A stretch of DNA of 64,000 nucleotides from Microbacterium sp. cf332 (GTDB lineage: Bacteria; Actinomycetota; Actinomycetes; Actinomycetales; Microbacteriaceae). A program made the translations under genes and the position numbers. The notes below the pieces were generated by a model. That model saw nothing but the letters and a program-made list of their open reading frames with translations, was not told the origin of the DNA and searched no databases. Below, piece after piece: positions 54,153 to 62,600 of the stretch. The DNA lies in the NCBI RefSeq assembly GCF_900102175.1, contig NZ_FNKN01000002.1, positions 652,029-716,028 on the forward strand, read 5' to 3'. Positions within the stretch are counted from its first letter, which is position 1; each line of letters begins with the position of its first letter.

Positions 54153-54755
54153 TCACCGGACGCGCGCCGGACCATCGGATGCGCGAGGCGCGGGCGCGGC
54201 CCACATCCTCAGGTCGCCCACCGACCGGTCGTATGCCCGCATCATCTGGCGGGGAGGCGCGCCGGTGAGCTGCCCGAGCATCAGCGACCGGCAGATGACC
54301 GCCGCGCAGGCCCGGTACGCCTCGTCGACGAGGGCGAGATCGCACGGTGCCGGATACTGACGGGCCTCGGCGGCCGCGCCGTGGAGCGCAGGGAACTCCG
54401 CCGCGAGCAGCTCGCGGAGCGAGCGGTGCCGGTTCCGGCCGACGGGCGTGGAGTGAGACCCTCGGACGAGCCCCGCCACGCGTTCCACGTTCCGCTGCAG
54501 GTCGAGCCGGGTGTGCCGCGTTCTCGCGATGATGATGTCCCTCGCCGTGCGGCTGGGGGCGCGCCGGCGGAGCGCCAGCGCATGCCGGCGGAGTGCTTCG
54601 GCGGTGCCCCGCGTCACAGCCGAGTTGCCGCCCTCCTCGAGTTCGAGCAGGGCGGGCGCCGCCCATCCGATCAGCCACAGCGAGAGGTCGTCGGTCCGGA
54701 TCCGCGCCGTTTCCTCGACCGGGGCGATGCGGATCTCCACCGTGGGCGGCGTCAC
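54153..54755 (-). CDS. Hypothetical protein coupled to an FHA gene
   Basis: This 200-residue protein is of a family I do not recognise. An N-terminal beta-like segment (TVEIRIAPVEETARIRTDDLSLWLIGWAAPALLEL) is followed by a long arginine-rich helical part (ALRRHALALRRRAPSRTARDIII) and a C-terminal helical region. The GTG start at 54755 lies in the FHA gene stop (GTGA), so the two proteins are made together and may interact. No transmembrane segments. Confidence 0.72.
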   Translation of the reverse strand: MTPPTVEIRIAPVEETARIRTDDLSLWLIGWAAPALLELEEGGNSAVTRGTAEALRRHALALRRRAPSRTARDIIIARTRHTRLDLQRNVERVAGLVRGSHSTPVGRNRHRSLRELLAAEFPALHGAAAEARQYPAPCDLALVDEAYRACAAVICRSLMLGQLTGAPPRQMMRAYDRSVGDLRMWAAPAPRASDGPARVR

Positions 54756-55129
54756 GATCTCTCGCTCGTCAGCCGGACGGTCACGTCGCCGAAGAGCACG
54801 GGCAGACCGGGATCGATGGCGGTCACGACACCGGGGGCCAGGCGTACGCCGTCGACGATCGTGCCGTTGCGGCTGTAGAGGTCGGTGACCACGATCGTGC
54901 CACGGGAGTCGACGTCGACGAGGGCGTGCGAGCGCGACGCCTCGCGGAACGGACTGTGCAGCAGGATGCGTTCGCGCCCCGGTGCGTGTTCCGGCGCCCG
55001 TCCGACGACGACGAGCGGCGCGGCGAGTGCGTGCCTGTCGGGGCCGAGGTGGACACGGAGGCGCCAGCCCGGGGGCGCAAGTGCCGGGACGTTCGGCGGG
55101 GCGAGGTCGTCGAGGGTGTCCGCATTCAC
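54752..55129 (-). CDS. FHA-domain protein
   Basis: This 125-residue protein consists almost entirely of one forkhead-associated domain: VVVGRAPEH (GR), REASRSHALVDVD (SxxH) and DLYSRNGTIVDGVRL (NG). Such domains bind phosphothreonine, usually from Ser/Thr kinases. Start chosen at the GTG at 55129 (MNADTLDDL) preceded by GGGAGG. A GTG at 55156 would add nine residues. No kinase or phosphatase gene is in the window. Confidence 0.85.
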   Translation of the reverse strand: MNADTLDDLAPPNVPALAPPGWRLRVHLGPDRHALAAPLVVVGRAPEHAPGRERILLHSPFREASRSHALVDVDSRGTIVVTDLYSRNGTIVDGVRLAPGVVTAIDPGLPVLFGDVTVRLTSERS

Positions 55130-55216
55130 GCCGCCTCCCGGATGCCGGGACGTCACGAGCCATCTGCCCGCTGACCGGCGACATCATCCTCGGGTGGCGG
55201 ACGCGCGGAAACAGCG

Positions 55217-55248
55217 CGCTCCGGCCGCACATGCGTGCGGCCGGAGCG
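55217..55248. terminator. Perfect 14-bp hairpin
   Basis: CGCTCCGGCCGCAC-ATGC-GTGCGGCCGGAGCG. It lies 37 bp downstream of the PadR stop on the minus strand, followed there by a short TGTTTCC run, so it most likely ends the DUF4097-PadR transcript before the FHA unit begins. Confidence 0.7.
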
Positions 55249-55284
55249 GATCTGAGGGTCTTCGACCGGTTTTGCCGTGTCCGG

Positions 55285-55926
55285 TCAGGAACCGTGCGGT
55301 GGTCGCTCCGACCCGGTCCGCAGGGTCTCGAGCAGCTCCCATCGCATCCGGTCGAGCCCGGCGGTGAGGGCGTCGACCGCGGCGGGGGAGATGTCGCCGT
55401 CGCGAGCGAGGTGCGAGCGCAGGTCGGCTTTGACGTCCGCGCGGAACTCGCCGATCGCGACCTCCGCGCGGTGGGCCTGCGCGCGAGCCTCGGCGCGGGG
55501 GCTCGCGGGCTGCGGCGCACGCGTCGCCGACTCGCGCTCGGAGCTCGCGGCGGACGCGAGGTCTGCCTGCAGACTCTTCATCGCCGCGCGGACGCTGCCC
55601 CGCACCTCCTCGGCGATGAGGCGGACGCTGTCGGCGAGACCCGCTTGGATGCCGTCGAGGTCGTGCCGACGGGCGTCGAGCTGCTCCCGCCCGGCGTCCG
55701 TGATCTCGTAGACGGTCTTGCGCCCGTCGACGGTCTTGGTCACCAGGCCCTCGTCCTCGAGCTTGGACAGGCGTGGGTAGATGGTGCCGGCGCTCGGAGA
55801 GTAGGTGCCGCCGGTCCGCTCGGACAGCGCCTGCATCAGGTCGTAGCCGTGACGCGGCGACTCGTCGAGCAGCGAGAGCAGGTACAGCCGCAGATCACCG
55901 TGCGAGAAGACGGGAGCCACGGTCAT
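55285..55926 (-). CDS. PadR-family transcriptional regulator
   Basis: This 213-residue protein has an N-terminal winged helix (LRLYLLSLLDESPRHGYDLMQAL, GTIYPRLSKLEDEGLV, YEITDAGREQL). The C-terminal half is long, helical and rich in Ala/Arg/Glu. It overlaps the upstream DUF4097 gene by ATGA. This arrangement, an adhesin-like DUF4097 protein plus PadR with GATATATC palindromes upstream, indicates autoregulation. Confidence 0.91.
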   Translation of the reverse strand: MTVAPVFSHGDLRLYLLSLLDESPRHGYDLMQALSERTGGTYSPSAGTIYPRLSKLEDEGLVTKTVDGRKTVYEITDAGREQLDARRHDLDGIQAGLADSVRLIAEEVRGSVRAAMKSLQADLASAASSERESATRAPQPASPRAEARAQAHRAEVAIGEFRADVKADLRSHLARDGDISPAAVDALTAGLDRMRWELLETLRTGSERPPHGS

Positions 55927-56879
55927 CGCTCCAGATCGTGCTGCGTGTCGTCGCCGGCGGGGTGCGCGAGCTGCTCCGGGGTCTCGGCCTGTGACGCGTC
56001 GAGCTCGGGGGCGGCGGCCGACACGGCGGGCGCGGCGGCATCCGGGATCGCCGGGACCGCCGGGGCCGGACGGCGCAGCACGGTGAGGTCGCCGGCGACC
56101 GAGTTGGTTCGGACGTCGACGAAGGAGCCGCTCAGCTCACCGGTCGACCCGGTGAAGTTCGTGAGCGGACCGGCGCCCTGCCCGGAGCGCACGGCGCCGT
56201 CGATGAGCACTCGGCCGCTCACGCTGCGCACCTGGTAGTTGGCCGGCAGCCCGTCGTCCAGCCGGACGGTCGCGTCGCCGCCCACGGTGTGGAGGGTCAC
56301 CGACTGGATCGGACCGGAGGAGTCGACGAGCATCGCCCCCGAGACGGTGTCGATGTCGGCCGCGCGGAGGGTTCCGATCGCGGCGACGTCGCCCGACACC
56401 GACTTCGCGGTGAGCGCTCCGGCCAGCTCGCGGATCTGCACATCGCCCGAGACCGCGTTGGCGCTGACGTCGCCGGTGATGCCGTCGATGATGATGTCGC
56501 CCGAGACGGTGTTGACCCGGGCGTCGGCCTCGAGCCCCGTGACCAGCGCGCTCGCGCTGACGACGCCGAGGGTGAGGTCGGTACCCCGGGGCACGGCCAC
56601 ACTGATCTCGGCCTGCGGTCCGGCGGATCCGAAGTTGCGGAAGACCTGCACGAAGTTGTCCCAGCGCAGCTGCGGGTGATCGATCTCGACGCCCTCTCCG
56701 GTGGCCTCGATGCGCAGGTCCTTGCCCGTGACCGCATGGACCTCGATGCGGACGCCCGGTTCGTCGTGCGCCACGATGTCGATCTGCCCGCCGACCATGC
56801 CGACCTTGAGCTTGCGGATGTCGTCGATGTCGATCACGCGGCTCTCACCGGGGTGGACGATCCATTTCTGCAGTGTCAT
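55923..56879 (-). CDS. DUF4097-family beta-helix protein
   Basis: This 318-residue protein has repeated short strands with the recurrent phrase (N/K)xVSGDV (NTVSGDIIIDGITGDVSANAVSGDV, then AKSVSGDV), which predicts a right-handed beta-helix typical of DUF4097/DUF4098 proteins. No signal peptide or membrane segment, so it is probably cytosolic. The C-terminal 50 residues are Ala/Pro-rich and unstructured. Start at the ATG at 56879 after a GAAGAGGGA ribosome site, not at the longer upstream frame that would run through the operators. Function unknown; relatives are often linked to PadR regulators and envelope stress. Confidence 0.88.
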   Translation of the reverse strand: MTLQKWIVHPGESRVIDIDDIRKLKVGMVGGQIDIVAHDEPGVRIEVHAVTGKDLRIEATGEGVEIDHPQLRWDNFVQVFRNFGSAGPQAEISVAVPRGTDLTLGVVSASALVTGLEADARVNTVSGDIIIDGITGDVSANAVSGDVQIRELAGALTAKSVSGDVAAIGTLRAADIDTVSGAMLVDSSGPIQSVTLHTVGGDATVRLDDGLPANYQVRSVSGRVLIDGAVRSGQGAGPLTNFTGSTGELSGSFVDVRTNSVAGDLTVLRRPAPAVPAIPDAAAPAVSAAAPELDASQAETPEQLAHPAGDDTQHDLER

Positions 56880-56919
56880 GGCGATCCCTCTTCCTAGGCG
56901 ACGGTCGTCGCGGTCGTAT

Positions 56920-56959
56920 CGCGATATATCGCGTTTCGTTACGATAACACGATATATCG
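56920..56959. promoter_or_regulatory. Two PadR-type operators
   Basis: CGCGATATATCGCG (56920-56933) is a perfect 14-bp palindrome. A second site with core CGATATATCG lies at 56950-56959, 28 bp centre to centre. They lie 41-80 bp upstream of the DUF4097 start and are the obvious binding sites for the co-encoded PadR regulator. Confidence 0.8.
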
Positions 56960-57027
56960 CGTCTGTCAGCACCGGGAAAACAAGAACGCCCCCACCCGCG
57001 GGTGGAGGCGTTCGAGAGGCGCGACGG

Positions 57028-57192
57028 TCAGGCGCGCTTGTTACCGCTGATCACTCGGAACAGGAACGCGATCAGTGCGATCACGCCGACGATCAGGGCG
57101 ACCCAGAGCAGCCAGCTCAGCGCGCTGTTCAGACCACTGACGATCGCGAGCACGATCGCCACAACGATGATGATGATGAGGAAGATGTTCAT
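57028..57192 (-). CDS. Small hydrophobic membrane protein
   Basis: This 54-residue protein has its start at the ATG at 57192, preceded by AAGGAG. Two hydrophobic helices: about 2-20 (NIFLIIIIVVAIVLAIVSG) and about 26-47 (ALSWLLWVALIVGVIALIAFLF), with a basic end (SGNKRA). Function unknown. Single gene, divergent from the SAP/Rho_N-like gene. Confidence 0.75.
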   Translation of the reverse strand: MNIFLIIIIVVAIVLAIVSGLNSALSWLLWVALIVGVIALIAFLFRVISGNKRA

Positions 57193-57462
57193 GGGGGCTC
57201 CTTGTCTGTCTCCCAATGTCCGTCCCACTTCGGGACGCAGACCCTGGTGAGGGCTGTACGCAACATTAAAGAAAGCCGAGCGTGAGCCGCGAGGACTTGA
57301 CGACGTCATTTGCGCGGTGGTATCCGCGCGCACTGGAGGAGATGCTGCCTCGTCACGGTGCCGAGAAGAAGCGGGCTACGCCTTCCCTCCGATGCCTGTC
57401 AAGAACCTGCGACGGCAGCCGGGAGCGTCCTACCGTCGGCATCGGAGAGATGGGAGATCGCC

Positions 57463-57732
57463 ATGCCACAGGGACGCGGGTCGAACAGCCTGAAGGACCC
57501 CGAACTGTACGAGGAGCTCCGTGAGGACGGCGCCTCGAAGGAGAAAGCCGCCCGCATCTCCAACGCCGCCGCCCACGACGGCCGGGACGAGGTGGGCAGC
57601 CGCGGCGGTTCGTCGGGCGACTACGAGGACTGGACCGTCGAGGAGTTGAAGAAGCGCGCGAAGGAGCTGGGGATCTCCGGCTACTCCGGCAAGAAGAAGG
57701 CGCAGATCATCTCGATGCTGCGCGATCACTGA
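57463..57732 (+). CDS. Small DUF7218/Rho_N (SAP-like) protein
   Basis: This 89-residue hydrophilic protein has an N-terminal segment PQGRGSNSLKDPELYEELREDGASKEKAARISNAA (residues 2-36) typical of small actinobacterial stress proteins. The C-terminal DWTVEELKKRAKELGISGYSGKKKAQIISMLRDH (from about residue 55) is a Rho N-terminal/SAP-like fold that binds nucleic acid. It ends 1 bp before the topoisomerase start, so the two are co-transcribed. Role in DNA handling is inferred. Confidence 0.85.
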   Translation: MPQGRGSNSLKDPELYEELREDGASKEKAARISNAAAHDGRDEVGSRGGSSGDYEDWTVEELKKRAKELGISGYSGKKKAQIISMLRDH

Positions 57733-57733
57733 G

Positions 57734-58696
57734 GTGGCTCGTCTCGTCCGGGTGCGGCCCGATATCGACTCCGGCATTCGACGTATCCGCTCCGGCAAGG
57801 GGTTCCGGTACACGGATGCCTCCGGCACGGCGATCGGTCGGCGCGACCTCTCGCGCATCCGTACGATCGTCATCCCACCCGCGTGGCAGGACGTGTGGAT
57901 CTGCGCCGACCCGCAAGGGCACATCCAGGTCGTCGGCACCGACGACGCCGGGCGTCGCCAGTACATCTACCACCCCGACTGGACCCGCAGTCGCGACAAG
58001 GGCAAGTATGCGCGCGCCCTGCAGCTGGCGGAGTCGCTGCCGCGGGCCCGGTCGCGCGCGACCGCCTCGCTGCGGCGTTCCGGCCTCGACCGCGAGCGTG
58101 TCCTCGCCGCCGCTTTCCGCCTGCTCGACCGCTCGGCGCTGCGGATCGGATCGCAGCGCTACCTCCTGCAGCACGGCAGCCGCGGTCTGACGACGCTGCG
58201 GCGCCGGGATGCGTCGGTGATCGACGCCGTCGTGAGCCTCGCGTTCTCGGGCAAGAGCGGCCAGCGCCAGGCGCTCGAGATCTCCGACCCCGATCTCGCG
58301 ACCGCGATCATGCTGTTGATCGAGGGACGCCCGTCGTCGCCGCTCCTCGCCTGGCAGCGCGAGCGCCGGCGCGTACCGCTCACCCCGACCGAGGTCAACG
58401 CCTACGTGCGCGCGCTGACCGGCGGGCCGTTCACCGCGAAGGACTTCCGCACCCTGCGCGGCACCGTCGTCGCCGCCGACGCGCTGGCCCGCATCGGCGT
58501 CGCCGAGACGGCGCGTGCGCTCCACCAGGCCGAGGTCGAGGCGGTGCGTGCCGCCGCCACCGCCCTGGGCAACACGCCGGCGGTGGCCCGGAGCTCGTAC
58601 ATCGATCCGCGGGTGTTCGAACGCTACCGCTCCGGGATGCTGCTCGACACCACGGTCTCACCCGAGTCCGCCATCCGCTCCCTCGTCCTCGGCTGA
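57734..58696 (+). CDS. DNA topoisomerase IB (poxvirus/bacterial type)
   Basis: This 320-residue enzyme relaxes supercoils through a 3'-phosphotyrosine intermediate. The N-terminal DNA-binding domain has GKGFRYTDASG and IPPAWQDVWICADPQGHIQVVGTDDAGRRQYIYHP. The catalytic domain has the arginines of LRIGSQRY and FTAKDFRTLRGT, and the late nucleophile tyrosine in SSYIDPRVFE. The GTG start at 57734 follows the upstream stop by 1 bp. Usual length is about 310-360. Confidence 0.93.
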   Translation: MARLVRVRPDIDSGIRRIRSGKGFRYTDASGTAIGRRDLSRIRTIVIPPAWQDVWICADPQGHIQVVGTDDAGRRQYIYHPDWTRSRDKGKYARALQLAESLPRARSRATASLRRSGLDRERVLAAAFRLLDRSALRIGSQRYLLQHGSRGLTTLRRRDASVIDAVVSLAFSGKSGQRQALEISDPDLATAIMLLIEGRPSSPLLAWQRERRRVPLTPTEVNAYVRALTGGPFTAKDFRTLRGTVVAADALARIGVAETARALHQAEVEAVRAAATALGNTPAVARSSYIDPRVFERYRSGMLLDTTVSPESAIRSLVLG

Positions 58697-58756
58697 CGCG
58701 CCCCCGGCCGCGCCGCTGCCGCGGTGTGGCTGACGCCGCGGCCACGCGGCCGGGAC

Positions 58757-58762
58757 TACGGT
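58757..58762 (+). promoter_or_regulatory. -10 box for leaderless crcB transcript
   Basis: TACGGT (TANNNT) ends 6 bp before the GTG at 58769. It leaves no room for a fluoride riboswitch before this gene. Confidence 0.55.
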
Positions 58763-58768
58763 GGCGTC

Positions 58769-59170
58769 GTGGTCGAGCGGGTGAGCATCTCGCCGCTCAC
58801 GCTGATCCTCGTGGTGGTCGGCGGCGCGGCGGGCGTCGCCGCGCGGGCGGCCCTCACGCTCCCGTTCGGCGGGTGGTCGCACCCGCTCGTCGTGCCCGCC
58901 CTGACACTGGGCTGCAACATCCTGGGGTCGTTCCTGCTCGGCATCGTGGTGGGACGATGGGGAACCCGGCGACCGCGCTTGCGCGCCTTCGTCGGCACCG
59001 GGGTGCTGGGGGGATTCACGACCTACAGCGCATTCGCCGTGCAATCCATCCAGGTCGCCACCAACGCGCCGGTCGTCGGCCTCGCCCTCGTCCTCGCCTC
59101 GCTCATCGGCGGGCTCCTCGCGGCAGCGCTCGGGCTGTCGGTCGGCGCCCGGCGAGAGGCGGACGCATGA
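58769..59170 (+). CDS. crcB1: Fluoride efflux channel subunit CrcB (first)
   Basis: This 133-residue, four-helix fluoride channel protein of the Fluc family has the typical GAAGVAARAAL (N-terminal Gly-Arg region), TLGCNILGSFLLGI (the conserved asparagine) and GTGVLGGFTTYSAFAVQ (the GGxTTFSTF-like signature). The GTG start at 58769 is chosen from the -10 spacing; an upstream in-frame start at 58724 would overlap the -10. Overlaps the second crcB by ATGA. Confidence 0.93.
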   Translation: MVERVSISPLTLILVVVGGAAGVAARAALTLPFGGWSHPLVVPALTLGCNILGSFLLGIVVGRWGTRRPRLRAFVGTGVLGGFTTYSAFAVQSIQVATNAPVVGLALVLASLIGGLLAAALGLSVGARREADA

Positions 59171-59562
59171 GCGGTCCGAGCGGGGGGATGCTGATCGCCC
59201 TCGTCGTCGCCGGCGGTGTCGGTGCCGGTATCCGCTACGTCGTCGACGTCATGATGACGCGCGGCCGTCGCGACGCCTTCCCGATCGGCATCCTCGTCGT
59301 GAACACCACGGGCTCGGGCCTGCTCGGGCTGCTGACCGGCCTCGGCGCCGTCGTCGCGCCGGACTGGCTCGCGGTGCTCGGTGTGGGACTGCTCGGCGGG
59401 TACACGACCTTCAGCACGGTGTCGGTCGAGACCGTGCAGCTCGCACGGCGCGGCCGCCGCGACTGGGCCGTGCTCAACCTCGCCGGGACGCTCGTGGCCG
59501 CCGTGGTCGCGGCCGCGATCGGCCTGACGCTCGGCGGCCTCATCGGACGCGTGGGATACTGA
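59167..59562 (+). CDS. crcB2: Fluoride efflux channel subunit CrcB (second)
   Basis: This 131-residue paralogue has the same layout: GGVGAGIRYVVD, LVVNTTGSGLLGLLTGL and GVGLLGGYTTFSTVSVETVQ. Tandem crcB pairs in Gram-positives form heterodimeric antiparallel channels, whereas single genes form dual-topology homodimers. It ends close to the RND gene but is separated from it by a likely promoter-operator. Confidence 0.93.
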   Translation: MSGPSGGMLIALVVAGGVGAGIRYVVDVMMTRGRRDAFPIGILVVNTTGSGLLGLLTGLGAVVAPDWLAVLGVGLLGGYTTFSTVSVETVQLARRGRRDWAVLNLAGTLVAAVVAAAIGLTLGGLIGRVGY

Positions 59563-59566
59563 GTCT

Positions 59567-59584
59567 CGATACATTCCTGTATCG
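59567..59584 (+). promoter_or_regulatory. Palindrome upstream of the RND exporter
   Basis: CGATACA-TTCC-TGTATCG, a perfect 7-4-7 inverted repeat just downstream of a GATACT -10-like hexamer (59555-59560). The form suits a TetR-family repressor. No regulator gene adjoins. Confidence 0.5.
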
Positions 59585-59650
59585 GCGAGCCCCGCGCTCG
59601 TCCCCCGCACCACACCGACTGCGTCGGCTCCGACGCGACCGAGGGATCCC

Positions 59651-62600
59651 GTGTCGAAACTCGCCGTCCTCAGCCTCAAGAACCGCGCTCTCATCGCGCT
59701 GATCACGATCGTCGCGGCGGTGTTCGGCGGTCTCGCGCTGACGAGCCTGAAGCAGGAGCTGATCCCCTCGATCGAGCTGCCGCAGCTCTCGGTCGTGACG
59801 ACCTACCCGGGTGCGTCGCCCGAGGTGGTCAACACCGACGTCTCCACCCCGATCGAGACCGCGATCCAAGGTGTGCCCGGACTCGAGTCGACGACGGCGA
59901 CGAGCTCGACCAACGCCTCGATCATCCAGGCGTCCTTCACCTACGGCACCGACCTCGCCACCGCCGAGCAGAAGATCCTGCAGGCCATCAACCGCATCGA
60001 CAGCCAGCTGCCCGATGGGGTGACTCCCAACGTCCTGAGCTTCTCGCTCGACGATTTCCCCGTCATCCAGCTCGCCGTCACGGGCTACGACGACGAGGAG
60101 TCGGTGCAGGCGCGGCTCGAGAGCACCGTCATCCCCGATCTCGAGGACGTCGACGGCGTCAACGCCGCCCAGGTCGTCGGCGGGCGCGCCGAGCGCATCA
60201 CGATCACGCCCGACCAGACCGCGCTCGCCGAGGCGGGCTTCACGCAGCAGGCGATCCGTGACGCGCTGGATCAGAACGGCGTCCTGTTCCCGGGCGGCGA
60301 GATCACCGAGGGCGACGAGTCGCTGACGGTGCAGACCGGCGCGAAGATCGCCTCGGTCGACGAGCTGTCGGCGCTTCCGCTCGTGCCGACGGATGCCGGT
60401 CAGCTCGCCGCCGCGACCACGACCATCGGCGACGTCGCCGCTGTCGCGCAGGAACCGTCGCCCGTCACCTCGATCTCGCGCGTCGACGGCGAGCCCGCAC
60501 TCACCATCGCCGTCACGAAGCTGCCCGCCGCCAACACCGTCGACGTGTCACGCGGGGTGCTCGATGCTCTCCCGGCGCTCGAAGACGACCTGGGCGGCGA
60601 CGCTCAGTTCACCGTCGTGTTCGACCAGGCGCCCTTCATCGAGCAATCGATCGAGGCCCTCACGCAGGAGGGCCTGCTCGGCCTCGTCTTCGCGGTGCTC
60701 GTGATCCTTGTCTTCCTGCTCTCGGTGCGCTCGACCATCGTCACCGCGATCTCGATCCCCACCAGCGTCCTCATCACCTTCGTCGGCATCCAGGCGTTCG
60801 GCTACTCGCTCAACATCCTCACCCTGGGTGCGCTCACGATCGCCATCGGCCGCGTCGTCGACGACTCGATCGTCGTGATCGAGAACATCAAGCGCCACTA
60901 CGTCGAGGGCGCCGACAAGCTCGCATCCATCACGCTCGCCGTGCGCGAGGTCGCCGCGGCGATCACGGCGTCGACCATCACGACCGTCGCCGTCTTCCTG
61001 CCCATCGCCTTCGTCGGCGACCTCACCGGCGAGCTCTTCCGGCCGTTCGCACTCACCGTCACGATCGCCATGGCCGCGTCGCTCTTCGTCTCGCTGACGA
61101 TCGTGCCGGTGCTCGCCTACTGGTTCCTGCGCCCGGGACAGCCCGTCGTCGCGGCGGACGGCCGTCGCGTCGACCCCGAGCACCCCGACGCCCCGCCCTC
61201 ACGACTGCAGAAGGCGTACCTGCCGGTGCTGCGCTGGACGCTGCGCCACTCCGTCGTCACCCTCGTCGCCGCGCTCGTCGTGCTCGGCGGGACGCTCGCC
61301 GCCGTCCCCTTCATGAAGACGAACTTCCTCGGCGACTCGGGGCAGAACACGTTCACCATGACGCAGACGCTCGGCCCGGCCGCATCCCTCGAGGCGGAGG
61401 ACGCCGCGGCGCAGCGCGTCGAGGACGCCATCCGCGACCTCGACGGCATCGATGCCGTGCAGGTGTCGATCGGGTCGTCGGGATCGCAGTTGCGCGATGC
61501 GTTCTCGGGCGGCGGCGGCGGAGTCACCTACTCGATCACGACCGACAGCTCGGCCGACCAGCTCGACGTGCGCGACCGCGTGCAGCGCGCGGTCGCCGAC
61601 CTCGACGGTGTCGGCGACATCCAGATCGCCGCCGGCAGCGGTGGCGGGTTTGGCTCGAGCGACATCGAGATCGACGTGACCGCGCCCGATCAGAGCGTGC
61701 TGAGCGACGCGACGGATGCGGTCGTCGCCTCCCTCGAGGGTGCCGACGGCATCAGCCAGGTCACCTCCAATCTGTCGGCGTCGCTGCCGTACATCGCCGT
61801 GACGGTCGACCGCGCCGCCGCCGCATCCCTCGGTCTCTCGGAGGTCGCCGTCGGTGGCATCGTGTCGAGCACGATGCAGCCCCAGTCGATCGGCACCGTC
61901 GAGATCGACGACACGTCGCTGACGGTCTATCTCGCCGCGACCCAGGCTCCCGCATCGATCGACGAACTGCGTCAGCTGACGATCCCGACGGCAGGCGGCG
62001 TGATCACGCTGCAGGACGTCGCGACCGTCGAGCAGAGCGAGGGCCCGACCTCGATCACGACGCAGCGCGGGCAGCGCACCGCGACCGTCACGGTCACGCC
62101 CGCCGGCGACGACCTCACATCGGCGTCCGGCGTCGTGTCGGACGCGCTCGACACCGTCGAGCTGCCGCAGGGCGCCGACGCCGAGATCGGCGGCGTGCTG
62201 ACGCAGCAGCAGGACGCGTTCGGCCAGCTCGGCCTCGCGGCCCTCGCGGCGATCCTCATCGTCTACATCGTGATGGTCGCGACCTTCAAGTCGCTGCGGC
62301 AGCCGCTGCTGCTCCTGGTCTCGGTGCCGTTCGCGGCGACGGGCGCGGTGCTCCTGCAGATCGCGACCGGCGTCCCCCTCGGCGTCGCCTCGCTCATCGG
62401 CGTGCTCATGCTCATCGGCATCGTCGTCACGAACGCGATCGTCCTCATCGACCTGGTCAACCAATACCGCGAGAAGGGGCTCTCGGCGCACGACGCCACC
62501 ATCGCGGGTGGCTCGCGTCGACTGCGCCCCATCCTCATGACCGCGCTCGCGACGATCTTCGCGTTGACGCCCATGGGCCTCGGCATCACCGGACACGGCG

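Noticed and set aside
56880..56972. Longer start for the DUF4097 protein at 56972
   Set aside because: The extension would translate through the two GATATATC operators. A proper ribosome site precedes the ATG at 56879.
58697..58768. Fluoride riboswitch before crcB
   Set aside because: The gap is short and a TANNNT box ends 6 bp before the start codon, leaving no leader for an aptamer.
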